Source of the DNA: Cellulomonas sp.
Lineage (GTDB): Bacteria; Actinomycetota; Actinomycetes; Actinomycetales; Cellulomonadaceae
Length of the DNA stretch: 64,000 nt
Direction of reading: 5' to 3'
Assembly (NCBI RefSeq): GCF_017744555.1
Contig: NZ_JAGIBD010000005.1
Span: 1 to 64,000 of the forward strand
The position numbers were made by a program, and so were the translations under genes. Positions 24,864-33,364 of the stretch are shown in pieces. Position 1 is the first letter of the stretch, and every line of letters begins with the position of its first letter. The notes under the pieces were generated by a model. That model ran no database searches. It saw only the letters and a program-made list of their open reading frames with translations, and was not told where the DNA came from.

Positions 24864-26867
24864 GTGGCGGGACGCATCGTGCGCGAAGACGTGGAGGCGG
24901 TGCGGGAACGCGTCCGCATCGAGGACGTCGTCGGCCAGCACGTCACGCTGAAGACGGCGGGCGTCGGCTCGCTCAAGGGCCTGTGCCCGTTCCACGACGA
25001 GCGCTCCCCGTCGTTCCACGTCCGGCCGCAGGTCGGGCGCTACCACTGCTTCGGCTGTGGCGAGGGCGGCGACGTCATCTCGTTCGTCCAGAAGGTCGAC
25101 GGGCTCGGCTTCGCGGAGGCCGTCGAGTACCTCGCCGGCCGGGTCGGCATCCAGCTGCGCTACGAGGACGGCGCGGCGCCGCGCACGGGCGAGGAGCCGG
25201 GCCGTCGTCGCCGGCTCCTCGACGCGCACCGGGTCGCCGAGGAGTTCTACCGCGAGCAGCTCAGCAGCCCCGGTGCGGCCGCAGGCCGGGCCTTCCTCGC
25301 TGAGCGCGGGTTCGACCGCAGCGCCGCCGAGCAGTTCGGCGTCGGGTTCGCGCCGCAGGGCTGGGACGGGCTGCTGCGGCACCTGCGCGGGCGCGGTTTC
25401 ACCGAGGCGGAGCTCACCGCGTCCGGGCTGGTCAGCCAGGGACAGCGGGGCATCTACGACCGGTTCCGCGGCCGGCTCGTCTGGCCCATCCGCGAGGTGA
25501 CCGGCGAGACGCTCGGGTTCGGCGCGCGTCGCCTGTTCGACGAGGACCAGGGCCCCAAGTACCTGAACACGCCCGAGACCCCGCTGTACCGCAAGTCGCA
25601 GGTGCTCTACGGCATCGACCTCGCGAAGCGGGACATGCAGCGCGACAAGCGCGTGGTGGTCGTCGAGGGCTACACCGACGTCATGGCGATGCACCTGTCG
25701 GGTATCGGGACGGCCGTCGCGACGTGCGGCACCGCGTTCGGCTCCGACCACGCACGCATCGTGCGCCGGCTGCTCGGCGACTCCGGCTCGACGAGCGGCG
25801 TGCAGCTCGCGTCCGGCACGTCGGTCGGCGGCGAGATCATCTTCACGTTCGACGGGGACGCGGCGGGCCAGAAGGCCGCGCTGCGGGCGTTCGGCGAGGA
25901 CCAGTCGTTCTCCGCGCAGACGTTCGTCGCGGTCGAGCGGTCCGGCATGGACCCGTGCGAGCTGCGCCAGGCCAAGGGGCCCGACGCGGTGGTCGCACTC
26001 GTGAGCTCGCGCACCCCGCTGTTCGAGTTCGTCATCAGGTCCACGCTCGCCGCGCACGACCTGTCGACGGTCGAGGGGCGGATCGGAGCGCTGCGTGCGG
26101 CCGCCCCGGTCGTGGCAGGCATCCGGGACGCCGCGCTGCGGCCCGAGTACACGCGCCTGCTCGCGGGGTGGCTCGGCATCGACGACCTCGACACCGTGCG
26201 GCGCGCGGTCGCTGGGGCGTCCAGGGCGCCGTCGCGGCCCACTGACCAGCGTCCCACCCGCCGCGACGGCGGACCAGGACGCACCGACGGTCCGCCCGGA
26301 CGCGGCGACGGACCGCGCCGGGACGGCTCCCCGGGACGCGACGAGCCCGTGCGGGTCCCCGTCTCGCGCATGCCGGTGCCCGACCGCCGGGACCCCGTCG
26401 CGCAGATCGAGCGGACCGCCCTCGAGGTCGTCCTGCAGCAGCCCGCGCTCGTCCCTCTCGAGTTCGACGCGCTCGCCGCCGACGCGTTCGCCGCGCTCGC
26501 GTACCGCACCGTGCACGAGGCCGTGAGGGCCGCCGGTGGCGTGGCCGCCGCCCGCGAGGTCCAGGCGGCGGCCGGGGGAGCGGCGACCGGGTGGGTCGGG
26601 TTCGTCACCGAGCAGGCTGCCGAGCCCGTGAAGGCGCTCGTCACCGAGCTCGCCGTCGCGCCGCTGCCCGAGGACCGCCCCGAGAGCCTGCCGAACTACG
26701 TGCGCGGCGTGGTCATGAGCCTCATCGAGATCGGGTACACGCGGCACATCGCCGAGCTGCGCGGCCGCCTGCAGCGCATGGACCCGGCCGCCGACGGGTA
26801 CCGCGCCGCGTACGCGGAGCTCGTCGAGGTCGAGGGCCGCCGCCGGATGCTGCGCGAGAGCGCCTGA
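24864..26867 (+). CDS. dnaG: DNA primase
   Basis: This 667-residue enzyme makes RNA primers at the replication fork. The CHC2 zinc finger has Cys41, His44, Cys62 and Cys65 (CPFHDERSPSFHV, then RYHCFGCGEGGD). The TOPRIM catalytic domain has Glu268 (VVVVEGYTDVMA) and Asp330/Asp332 (FTFDGDAAGQKA). The ~24-residue LLGDSGSTSGVQLASG insertion between them is typical of actinobacteria. An unstructured Arg/Gly/Asp/Pro-rich linker (about 455-505) leads to the C-terminal helicase-binding helical bundle (from ~510). GTG start; CTAGACT about 10 bases before it may be a -10 and the message nearly leaderless. Confidence 0.95.
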   Translation: MAGRIVREDVEAVRERVRIEDVVGQHVTLKTAGVGSLKGLCPFHDERSPSFHVRPQVGRYHCFGCGEGGDVISFVQKVDGLGFAEAVEYLAGRVGIQLRYEDGAAPRTGEEPGRRRRLLDAHRVAEEFYREQLSSPGAAAGRAFLAERGFDRSAAEQFGVGFAPQGWDGLLRHLRGRGFTEAELTASGLVSQGQRGIYDRFRGRLVWPIREVTGETLGFGARRLFDEDQGPKYLNTPETPLYRKSQVLYGIDLAKRDMQRDKRVVVVEGYTDVMAMHLSGIGTAVATCGTAFGSDHARIVRRLLGDSGSTSGVQLASGTSVGGEIIFTFDGDAAGQKAALRAFGEDQSFSAQTFVAVERSGMDPCELRQAKGPDAVVALVSSRTPLFEFVIRSTLAAHDLSTVEGRIGALRAAAPVVAGIRDAALRPEYTRLLAGWLGIDDLDTVRRAVAGASRAPSRPTDQRPTRRDGGPGRTDGPPGRGDGPRRDGSPGRDEPVRVPVSRMPVPDRRDPVAQIERTALEVVLQQPALVPLEFDALAADAFAALAYRTVHEAVRAAGGVAAAREVQAAAGGAATGWVGFVTEQAAEPVKALVTELAVAPLPEDRPESLPNYVRGVVMSLIEIGYTRHIAELRGRLQRMDPAADGYRAAYAELVEVEGRRRMLRESA

Positions 26868-26889
26868 GCCGACCGCGCGACGTCGTCGC

Positions 26890-27606
26890 CTACCGCAGCC
26901 GCGCGCCTCCCTCGACGTGGATCGTCTCCCCGCTGACGAAGCCGGCGCCGAGCAGCCAGACGACGGCGTCCGTGACGTCGTCGTTCGTGCCGGTGCGCCC
27001 GACGAGCGTGCCGTCCGCCGCGCCCGCGAGGAAGGCGCCCTTGCCGTCGCCGAGGCGGTCCCAGCTGCCGGAGTCGACGATCCCGGGGGACACGGCGTTG
27101 ACCCGCACGGGCGCGAGTTCGGCCGCGAGGTGCTGCACCGCGAACGCGACGGCGCCGTTGGTGATCCCCATGACCGTGTAGCCCGGGGCGGGGTTCCACG
27201 CCGCCACGCCGGAGAACAGCACGATCGAGCCGTGCGCGGGCAGGCGCGGCGCGGCGTGCTTGGCGACGAGCAGCGGCCCGACGACCTTGGCCTCGAACGC
27301 GGCGACCGTCCGTGCGTGGTCGAGCTCGGTCACCGGCACGTTGTGGTGGGCCGACGCCGTCACGACCACGTGGTCCACGGCGCCGACCTGGTCGAGGGCC
27401 GCTGCGATGGTCGCCTCGTCGCCGACGTCGATCCGCACGGCTTCGGCCCCGGCGAGCCCGTCGGCCGCGGCGGTGGCACGGGCGGCGTCGCGGGCCCCGA
27501 TGATCGCGGTGGCCCCGGCCTGCGTCACCGCTCGCGCGATCGCGAGACCGAGGTCGCGCGCGCCTCCGACGACGAGCACGCGCTGACCGTGCAGGTGCTG
27601 GTACAT
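26890..27606 (-). CDS. SDR-family oxidoreductase with atypical active site
   Basis: This 238-residue Rossmann-fold protein starts with a nucleotide-binding VLVVGGARDLGLAIAR and shows the SDR pattern of VRIDVGDEATI and VRVNAVSPGIVDSGSW. The catalytic Ser (LFSGVAA) and Tyr (PGYTVMG) are present, but the position expected for Lys in YxxxK is Gly, so catalysis may be altered. The start at 27606 is supported by AGGAG upstream; an in-frame ATG at 27642 is less likely. It is divergent from the HxlR regulator, which probably controls it. The substrate is unknown, and a quinone or aldehyde role would fit HxlR partners. Confidence 0.85.
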   Translation of the reverse strand: MYQHLHGQRVLVVGGARDLGLAIARAVTQAGATAIIGARDAARATAAADGLAGAEAVRIDVGDEATIAAALDQVGAVDHVVVTASAHHNVPVTELDHARTVAAFEAKVVGPLLVAKHAAPRLPAHGSIVLFSGVAAWNPAPGYTVMGITNGAVAFAVQHLAAELAPVRVNAVSPGIVDSGSWDRLGDGKGAFLAGAADGTLVGRTGTNDDVTDAVVWLLGAGFVSGETIHVEGGARLR

Positions 27607-27680
27607 GGTGGTCTCCTCTCGGCGGCGCGAGGGGTCGGACATCGGCGGCGGGTGCCGCCGGCGGCGCCGCCACCAGCGAC

Positions 27681-27715
27681 GGTATGGTTTCGATACCGGT
27701 TACTTCAACGAAACC
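27681..27715. promoter_or_regulatory. Nested inverted repeats between SDR and HxlR genes
   Basis: GGTTTCG (27686-27692) and CGAAACC (27709-27715) form a 7-bp inverted repeat with 16 bases between. GGTAT (27681-27685) and ATACC (27693-27697) form a smaller nested repeat. The AT-rich patch stands out in this GC-rich region and lies in the divergent promoter, so it is the likely HxlR operator. Confidence 0.65.
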
Positions 27716-27744
27716 GGGACCGCGCGACGAAGGGAGGGGCCGGC

Positions 27745-28113
27745 ATGGGCAAGGCCTACGACGTCATGGCCGCGACGTGCCCCAGCCGGACGGTGCTGCA
27801 CCGCATCGGCGCACGGTGGACCGTCTTCGTCGTCACCGCGCTCGCCGACGGGCCGATGCGCTTCACCGAGCTCAAGGCCCGGATCGAGGGCATCACGCCG
27901 AAGGTCCTCACCGAGACGCTGCGGGCCCTGGAGACCGACGGGCTCGTGCACCGGGCAGCGCTCGGCGGGAGCCCGCCGCGCGTCGAGTACTCGCTCACCC
28001 CGTTGGGCCGGTCGCTGTGGGTGCCCCTGCAGGCCGTGCGCGACTGGGCCGAGACGCACGTGCCGGAGATCCTCGACGCGCAGGCCCGCTCGGAGGCGGC
28101 CGTCGGCGGCTGA
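27745..28113 (+). CDS. HxlR-family transcriptional regulator
   Basis: This 122-residue winged-helix protein has the family start YDVMAATCPSRTVLHRIGARWT, with a single conserved Cys12 before the first helix. The recognition region is GITPKVLTETLRALETDGLV and the wing SPPRVEYSLTPLG. HxlR regulators often sense electrophiles, quinones or aldehydes through that cysteine. GGGAGGGG lies upstream of the ATG. Divergence from the SDR gene and the inverted repeats between them suggest control of both. The signal is inferred. Confidence 0.9.
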   Translation: MGKAYDVMAATCPSRTVLHRIGARWTVFVVTALADGPMRFTELKARIEGITPKVLTETLRALETDGLVHRAALGGSPPRVEYSLTPLGRSLWVPLQAVRDWAETHVPEILDAQARSEAAVGG

Positions 28114-28152
28114 GCGACCTGCCGGTGCGCGTCGTCCCCGTCGGGCCCGGCG

Positions 28153-28950
28153 TCAGCGCAGCGCGACGGCCCCCGTGCCGTCGTCGACCGGCAGCGTGTG
28201 GTGGTACGCCGCGGTGACCGTCATGGCCCGGATCGACAGCGACCCGCCGTAGTAGGACAGGAACGCCGTGTCCGTCGCGTCCCGGCCGGTCGCGATGCGC
28301 AGGAACGTCGGCCGCGGCGCGAGCCGGGTCGCGTCGACCACCTGCCACGCACCGTCGACGTACGCCTCGGCGACCGCGTGGAAGTCCATGGGCTTGAGGC
28401 CCGGCGCGTACACGGCCGCGAGACGTGCCGACACGTCCTTCGCGCGCAGCAGCGCGACGACGAGGTGCGCGAAGTCCCGGCACACGCCGCGGCGCTTGAG
28501 CAGCGTGTCCGTCGCGCCGTCCGTCGGCAGGCTCGAGCCCGACAGGTACGTCACGTGCCCGCTGACCCACGCGACGACCGCGTCGAGCAGCTCGGCGCCG
28601 GACAGCCCGCCGAACTGGTCGCGCGCGAACGCGAGCAGCCGGTCGGAGTCGGCGTACCGGCTGGGTCGGCGGTACTCGACGAGGTCGACGTCCTCGATCG
28701 CCGGAAGGTCCGCCTGCCCGGTCACGGTCGCCTGGTAGTCGACGACCACCCGACCCGCCGGGGAGAGCACGCGATGGGTGCGGCCGCCGTGCGGGCCCTT
28801 GATCTCGACGACGTCGAGCGGGCCGTCCTCGTGACGCACCGACAGCAGCTCGGTGCGGTCGTAGGACCCGTCGGCGACGGCGATCTGCAGGAGCATCTCG
28901 AGCGGGGCGCGCACGTCGAGCGAGAGGTGGGAGGTCACGGTGCGCAGCAC
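28153..28950 (-). CDS. Transglutaminase-like cysteine protease-fold protein
   Basis: This 265-residue protein has an N-terminal beta-rich domain (bacterial transglutaminase-like N-terminal region) and a transglutaminase core with the full triad Cys157 (RRGVCRDFAHL), His191 (MDFHAVAEAYV) and Asp206 (VVDATRLAP). No signal peptide is seen, so it is cytoplasmic. Proteins of this type act as peptidases or amidases, or handle peptide tags; the substrate is unknown. The GTG start has AAAGGA about 11 bases upstream; a GTG four codons in is possible. It converges on the HxlR gene. Confidence 0.88.
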   Translation of the reverse strand: MLRTVTSHLSLDVRAPLEMLLQIAVADGSYDRTELLSVRHEDGPLDVVEIKGPHGGRTHRVLSPAGRVVVDYQATVTGQADLPAIEDVDLVEYRRPSRYADSDRLLAFARDQFGGLSGAELLDAVVAWVSGHVTYLSGSSLPTDGATDTLLKRRGVCRDFAHLVVALLRAKDVSARLAAVYAPGLKPMDFHAVAEAYVDGAWQVVDATRLAPRPTFLRIATGRDATDTAFLSYYGGSLSIRAMTVTAAYHHTLPVDDGTGAVALR

Positions 28951-29082
28951 GGCCGCGGGGTCCTTTCCCGGCCGTCGGTGGCCGGACCATCAGGGGGAGC
29001 AGCGCAAGTGTGAGGCCCACCCGGTCATCCGTCCAGTCCGTGGACGGGTCTCACCCTCGACCGGTCCCGCGAGGCGCACGAC

Positions 29083-29112
29083 GGGGCCTCGACGGCTCAC
29101 CGTCGAGGCCCC
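29083..29112 (-). terminator. Second hairpin downstream of GH64 gene
   Basis: GGGGCCTCGACGG (29083-29095) pairs perfectly with 29100-29112 in a 13-bp stem with a CTCA loop. It lies about 95 bases past the GH64 stop and before the transglutaminase promoter, so it backs up the nearer terminator. The rest of the gap 28951-29206 shows no gene. Confidence 0.7.
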
Positions 29113-29165
29113 GCGCGCATGCTCGTCGCCCCCTTCCGGACGTCTCCGACGACGGGTGGGGCGCT

Positions 29166-29199
29166 CCGTCCGGCACGGGGTGGAGCCCGTGCCGGACGG
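29166..29199 (-). terminator. Terminator of GH64 gene
   Basis: Bases 29166-29179 pair perfectly with 29186-29199 (14 bp, six-base loop GTGGAG). The hairpin begins only eight bases after the GH64 stop codon. Confidence 0.8.
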
Positions 29200-29206
29200 C
29201 CTCACG

Positions 29207-29584
29207 TCAGCTGTGCAGCGTCCACCTCTGGGCGCCGGTGCCGTTGCAGTCCCAGATCTGCACCTGGGTGCCCTTGGTCGTCGACGCGCTCGGGTTGTCG
29301 AGGCAGCGGCCGGACTGCGGGTTCTTGTACGACCCGTTCGCCTGCGGGAGCCAGACCTGCGCGCCCGTGCCGTTGCAGTCGTACAGCTGGACCTTCGTGC
29401 CGTTGCCGGTGCCGCCGCCCGCGATGTCGAGGCACTTGCCCTGGACCCGCAGCGTCGAGCCCGCCTCCTTGAACGTCCACTTCTGCGCGACGGTGCCGTT
29501 GCAGTCCCAGATCTGGATCTTGTTGCCGTTGGCCGTGCTCTGCGCGTCGTTGTCGAGGCACATCCCGTTGGCGTTGGTGATGGA
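29207..29584 (-). repeat. Duplicated CBM13 module, copy in GH64 gene
   Basis: The last 125 residues match the last 124 residues of the neighbouring GH16 protein at about 106 positions with one gap. The catalytic domains are unrelated, so the module was duplicated or homogenised by gene conversion. Confidence 0.85.
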
Positions 29585-30823
29585 CCCCGCGGTCCCGCCG
29601 CCCGTGTCGCCACCGCCCGTGTCGCCACCGCCTCCACTGCTGCCGGTGAACGGCTGGATCACGAGGCCCGCGGCGGACGGCGAGCCGTCGTTGACGAGGG
29701 ACTCGAAGTTGCCGACGTCGTCGAACGCGAACGCGTACGCCTTCCCGTCCTTCATGTTCTGGTGCACGATCCGCGCGTACTGGTTGGCGGGGTTGCTCTT
29801 GTAGAACTGCGACGCGTCCGTGCTGGGCTGGGTGTCGACCGTGCCGAGCGTGCCGCGGTTGAGCGCGGCGCACAGCGTGCGCGCGATCGGTCCGACCACG
29901 GTGTCGTTGGGTGCGAGCAGGGCACCGTCGCAGCCCCACACGTCGGCGCTGCTGGGCCGGTTGAACTGGGCGACCTGCCCACCGGACCCGTTCGTGAACG
30001 TCATGACGGTGCCCGACGTCCGGCCGTAGTACCTGGTGCCCGGCTGGTCGGCGAACGGCACGACCGTGAGCGTCTTGCCCGTGTACGCGCTCCACGCGGA
30101 CGCGATGTACGAGTCGAGGTACGTGGTGCTGAGCAGACCCGCGCCGGCCGCCTTGCCGGGCGCGAGCACACGGAGCACGGTGCCGTCCGACCGGCGCACG
30201 ACGGTGTTCGCCCAGCCGCTCTGCGCGGCGATCCCGTTGATCGTGCTGTCCCGCCCGTTCGCGACCAGCTCACCGGACTTCCGCGTGCCCGACGCGCCGG
30301 TGACGGTGACGGTGTGCGGGACCGCGAACATGTCCACCTGCGAGCTGTTCAGCCACAGGCCGGCGTCGTTGTAGGTGAGCTCGCTCCAGTCGAACAGGAT
30401 GTTCTTGTTCGCGTCGCCCGACGACCACGGCGCGGGCTGCACGAGCCCGTCGGGCGTCAGGAAGAACTTGAGCTTCTCGCCAAGCGAGAAGTACACGCGG
30501 CCAGAGATGCCGCGCGGCAGCTGGATCGTCGTGCTGGCACCGTTCGCGGGCCCCGCGATCGCGACGTCGGGTGCGGCGGTCGGCGGGTTGCCGCCCGCGG
30601 GCCACGGCGTGAACGTGCCGCCCGCGGTGACGTAGCCGAGGCGACCCGTGCTCAGGTTCGTGCCGAGCACGTACACGTAGACGGCGTCGGTGCGGCCGCT
30701 CGAGTTCGTGATGACGAACGGCAGCCGGTCGGGGCCGACCGCCTCTGCTGCGGGTGCCACGGCGACCGCCGTGGACGCCGCGACGACGAGCGCACCCAGC
30801 GCTCCGAGCAACCTGCTCCTCAT
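29207..30823 (-). CDS. Secreted GH64 beta-1,3-glucanase with ricin-type CBM13
   Basis: This 538-residue protein has a signal peptide (about 1-28, AAEAVG cleavage region). The catalytic domain (about 30-395) resembles GH64 laminaripentaose-producing beta-1,3-glucanases with their thaumatin-like fold: LPFVITNSSGRTDAVYVYVLG, GRVYFSLGEKLKFFL and FDWSELTYNDAGLWLNSSQV. A Gly/Ser/Thr/Asp linker with two GGGDT units leads to a CBM13 trefoil (about 414-538) with three QxW-type units. It likely attacks fungal or plant beta-1,3-glucan. AAGGAG precedes the ATG. It lies 112 bases downstream of the GH16 gene, with which it shares a nearly identical CBM13. Confidence 0.9.
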   Translation of the reverse strand: MRSRLLGALGALVVAASTAVAVAPAAEAVGPDRLPFVITNSSGRTDAVYVYVLGTNLSTGRLGYVTAGGTFTPWPAGGNPPTAAPDVAIAGPANGASTTIQLPRGISGRVYFSLGEKLKFFLTPDGLVQPAPWSSGDANKNILFDWSELTYNDAGLWLNSSQVDMFAVPHTVTVTGASGTRKSGELVANGRDSTINGIAAQSGWANTVVRRSDGTVLRVLAPGKAAGAGLLSTTYLDSYIASAWSAYTGKTLTVVPFADQPGTRYYGRTSGTVMTFTNGSGGQVAQFNRPSSADVWGCDGALLAPNDTVVGPIARTLCAALNRGTLGTVDTQPSTDASQFYKSNPANQYARIVHQNMKDGKAYAFAFDDVGNFESLVNDGSPSAAGLVIQPFTGSSGGGGDTGGGDTGGGTAGSITNANGMCLDNDAQSTANGNKIQIWDCNGTVAQKWTFKEAGSTLRVQGKCLDIAGGGTGNGTKVQLYDCNGTGAQVWLPQANGSYKNPQSGRCLDNPSASTTKGTQVQIWDCNGTGAQRWTLHS

Positions 30824-30890
30824 AGGCCTTGCTCCTTCTTCTCTGCCGGCGGAACCACGCGGCGCCGGGGGACGCCGCGCGCGGGCCGGC

Positions 30891-30920
30891 GCCGGGGAGC
30901 GGACGGTCACGCTCCCCGGC
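30891..30920 (-). terminator. Terminator after GH16 gene
   Basis: GCCGGGGAGCG (30891-30901) pairs with CGCTCCCCGGC (30910-30920), an 11-bp perfect stem with an eight-base loop starting 16 bases after the GH16 stop. It suggests that the two glucanase genes are separate or only partly joined transcription units. Confidence 0.75.
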
Positions 30921-30935
30921 ACCGGGTCGGGCGGG

Positions 30936-31310
30936 TCAGCTGTGCAGCGTCCACTTCTGGGCGCCGGAGCCGTTGCAGTCCCAGATCTGGACCTGGGTGC
31001 CCGCGGTCGTCGAGCCGCTCGGGTTGTCGAGGCATCGGTTCGACTGCGGGTTGTAGTAGCCGCCGTTGCGCGGGATCCACACCTGCGCGGCGGTGTTGTT
31101 GCAGTCGTAGAGCTGCACCTTGGTGCCGTTGGCGGTGCCGCCGCCGGCGATGTCGAGGCACTTGCCCTGGACGTGCAGGGTCGTGCCGGCCTCGACGAAC
31201 GTCCACTTCTGGGCGACGGTGCCGTTGCAGCCCCAGATCTGGATCTTGTTGCCGTTCGCGGTGCTCGCCGCGTCGTTGTCGAGGCACAGGCCGTTCGCGT
31301 TGGTGATCGA
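30936..31310 (-). repeat. Duplicated CBM13 module, copy in GH16 gene
   Basis: This is the partner of the module at 29207-29584. The trefoil units include CLDNDAASTANGNKIQIW, CLDIAGGGTANGTKVQLYDC and CLDNPSGSTTAGTQVQIWDC. Confidence 0.85.
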
Positions 31311-32324
31311 GCCGCCCGTGACGGTCCCGCCGCCACCGCCACCGCCGCCGCCACCACCGCCGCCGCCCGAGCCGCCCGCGGTGTACGCGGCGACGTAGTC
31401 GACGACCATGGGCACGCCCGACTGGGTCGCACTCGTCGGGCCGCCGCCGAACGCGGCCGGGAAGCCGCCGCCGATCGCGACGTTGAGGATCATGAAGAAC
31501 CCGTGGTGCGTCGCGTTGTTCCAGGTGGTCGCGTCGACCTGGTTGGCGTTGATCGTGAAGTAGTTCGCGCCGTCGAGGTAGAACCGCAGCTGCTCGGGCG
31601 AGACGCTGCGGTCCTGCTCCACGGCGTACGTGTGGAAGCCGGTCTGGCAGCCGCTGCACGCGCGCTCACCGCTCGTGATGCCGGTGGTCTCGTTGCACGG
31701 TCCGCCCGGGTTGGTGCCGCAGTGCAGCGCGGCGAACACCGAGCTGCGGCCGTTGATGTCCTCCATGACGTCGATCTCGCCGATGGACGGCCAACCGGTC
31801 GCACCCGTGCCGCGGGCGGCCGCGCCCAGCGCCCAGAACGCGGGCCAGTACCCGGCGGCCCCGGCGCCGCTGACGTTGGGCTGCTGCAGGCGGGCCTCGA
31901 GACGCAGCTTGCCGCCGGCGGGGGCGGCGAGGTCGGTGCGCTGGGTCTCGATGCGGCCGCTCGTCCACTGACCGGAGGCGTTGCGGATCGGCTTGATGAC
32001 GAGGTTGCCGGCGCCGTCCTGGTAGACGTTCGCGGTGCTGCTCGTCATCGTCTCGATCTCGCCGGTGCCCCAGTTCGACGCGCCGCCCGGATAGCCGGTG
32101 CCGGTCGCGTACTGCCAGCTCGAGGTGTTCACCCCGGTGTTGGCGGCGCCGTTGAAGTCGTCGAGGAACTGCTGGGTCCAGCCGGACGGCGTGGGCGGCG
32201 CGGCGGCCGAGGCGTCGCCCGCGCCCGCGAGGGCCGCGACGGTGAGGCCGACCGCGACGAGCGCGGCGCGGGGCACCAGGCGGCGTGCGCGGGTGCGGAG
32301 GGCGGAGGAGGGGACTGGTGTCAT
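30936..32324 (-). CDS. Secreted GH16 beta-glucanase (laminarinase) with CBM13
   Basis: This 462-residue protein has a signal peptide cleaved near residue 40 (GDASA-A). The GH16 domain (about 45-315) contains the catalytic motif GEIDVMEDI with nucleophile Glu183 and acid/base Glu188, and WPAFWALG before it. The extra residue in ExDxxE marks the laminarinase/beta-1,3-glucanase branch. A run of 14 glycines forms the linker to a CBM13 trefoil. It should hydrolyse beta-1,3(1,4)-glucan outside the cell, acting with the GH64 enzyme downstream. Confidence 0.93.
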   Translation of the reverse strand: MTPVPSSALRTRARRLVPRAALVAVGLTVAALAGAGDASAAAPPTPSGWTQQFLDDFNGAANTGVNTSSWQYATGTGYPGGASNWGTGEIETMTSSTANVYQDGAGNLVIKPIRNASGQWTSGRIETQRTDLAAPAGGKLRLEARLQQPNVSGAGAAGYWPAFWALGAAARGTGATGWPSIGEIDVMEDINGRSSVFAALHCGTNPGGPCNETTGITSGERACSGCQTGFHTYAVEQDRSVSPEQLRFYLDGANYFTINANQVDATTWNNATHHGFFMILNVAIGGGFPAAFGGGPTSATQSGVPMVVDYVAAYTAGGSGGGGGGGGGGGGGGTVTGGSITNANGLCLDNDAASTANGNKIQIWGCNGTVAQKWTFVEAGTTLHVQGKCLDIAGGGTANGTKVQLYDCNNTAAQVWIPRNGGYYNPQSNRCLDNPSGSTTAGTQVQIWDCNGSGAQKWTLHS

Positions 32325-32642
32325 GGAGGTGCACCACTTTCTCGGTGGGCTGCATGAACGGTCGGGCGTCGGTCGGCGACGGGCGCGCGGAACCGGCCGG
32401 GGGCGCGGGTGCGCTCCGGCGGCGGCACGATGCAGTCAGTCGTCGGTCGACGCGTCGAGAGCGCTCCGGGGGAACGGTCTCAGTCGGCGCTCGTCGGTGA
32501 GCGCGGGCGGGGGAGCCGTGTCGACGCACGGGCGAACGCGCTGATCAGGTCGCTTTCGCCGGATGCCACCGTATTGGTCCTGGTGACACGAGTCAACATG
32601 GGGTCTGTCGGGTGGGGCGGACTGGGGTCTACTGTCGCGGGG
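32325..32642. promoter_or_regulatory. 318-bp divergent region between GH16 and GNAT genes, with CelR-like dyad
   Basis: No gene is convincing in this stretch. At 32459-32466 lies the palindrome GAGCGCTC; in the GH16 direction the context is CCGGAGCGCTCTCG. It matches 10 of 14 positions of the CelR operator TGGGAGCGCTCCCA known from Thermobifida cellulase genes. It is a candidate site for a LacI-type glucanase repressor. The GH16 promoter itself could not be placed with confidence. Confidence 0.4.
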
Positions 32643-33245
32643 GTGGACGACGCACCCATCACGGTCGACGGCTACCGGATCGCACCCCTCGGTCCGTCGA
32701 CGTGGGACGCGTACGCGGCCCTGGCCGAGCGGCACAACGGCGTCTGGGGCGGGTGCTGGTGCACCTACTTCCACCTCTACCCCGACCCGAAGGAGGAGCG
32801 CCGGGCGATCGGGAACCGCGAGTTCAAGCGCCGGCTCGTCGAGGCGGGCCGCACGCACGCGGCCGTGGTCTTCGACGGCGACGAGGCGGTCGCGTGGGCC
32901 CAGTTCGGGCCCGTCGACGAGCTGCCGAACATCCACCACCGCAAGGAGTGGGAGCAGACCGCCACCCGCCGGCCGGACTACCGGATCACGTGCCTGTTCG
33001 TCGACCGTCGCTACCGGCGGCAGGGGATGGCCTCCGTCGCGGTCCGTGGGGCGCTCGCGATGATCGCCGCCGCGGGCGGCGGGCTCGTCGAGTCGTACCC
33101 GCACGACCTCGAGCCGGGCAAGCGCGTCTCGGCGTCGTTCCTCTACAACGCCACACGCACGATGTACGAGGAGCTGGGCTTCACCTACGACAGACCCAAG
33201 GGCCAGGGCAACTGCGTGATGACGGCCGAGGTCGCGGCCGGCTGA
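32643..33245 (+). CDS. GNAT-family N-acetyltransferase
   Basis: This 200-residue protein has the acetyl-CoA-binding motif A of the GNAT fold: ITCLFVDRRYRRQGMASVAVRGAL, where RRQGMA is the pyrophosphate loop. An early GGCWCTYFHLYPDPKEERR segment, with two Cys and aromatic residues, is typical of a subgroup seen in actinobacteria. The late NATRTMYEELGFTYDRPKG is the usual last strand region. The acceptor substrate is unknown. GTG 32643 is chosen as it starts the folded domain; earlier in-frame codons would run through the divergent promoter region. Confidence 0.85.
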   Translation: MDDAPITVDGYRIAPLGPSTWDAYAALAERHNGVWGGCWCTYFHLYPDPKEERRAIGNREFKRRLVEAGRTHAAVVFDGDEAVAWAQFGPVDELPNIHHRKEWEQTATRRPDYRITCLFVDRRYRRQGMASVAVRGALAMIAAAGGGLVESYPHDLEPGKRVSASFLYNATRTMYEELGFTYDRPKGQGNCVMTAEVAAG

Positions 33246-33364
33246 GCCCCCGGGCGTCGCCGAGCGCACCCGGCCCGTGGGCGCGTGCGCCGTCCGTCCG
33301 GTCGCTGGTTCGGCCGAGCGCGACCACGATGGGTCGCGTCGGCACCGAGCGAGGGGAGCTCAGC

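Noticed and set aside
29580..29650. GGGDT repeats as a possible tandem DNA repeat
   Set aside because: They are in frame and encode the flexible linker between the GH64 and CBM13 domains, as does the glycine run in the GH16 gene.
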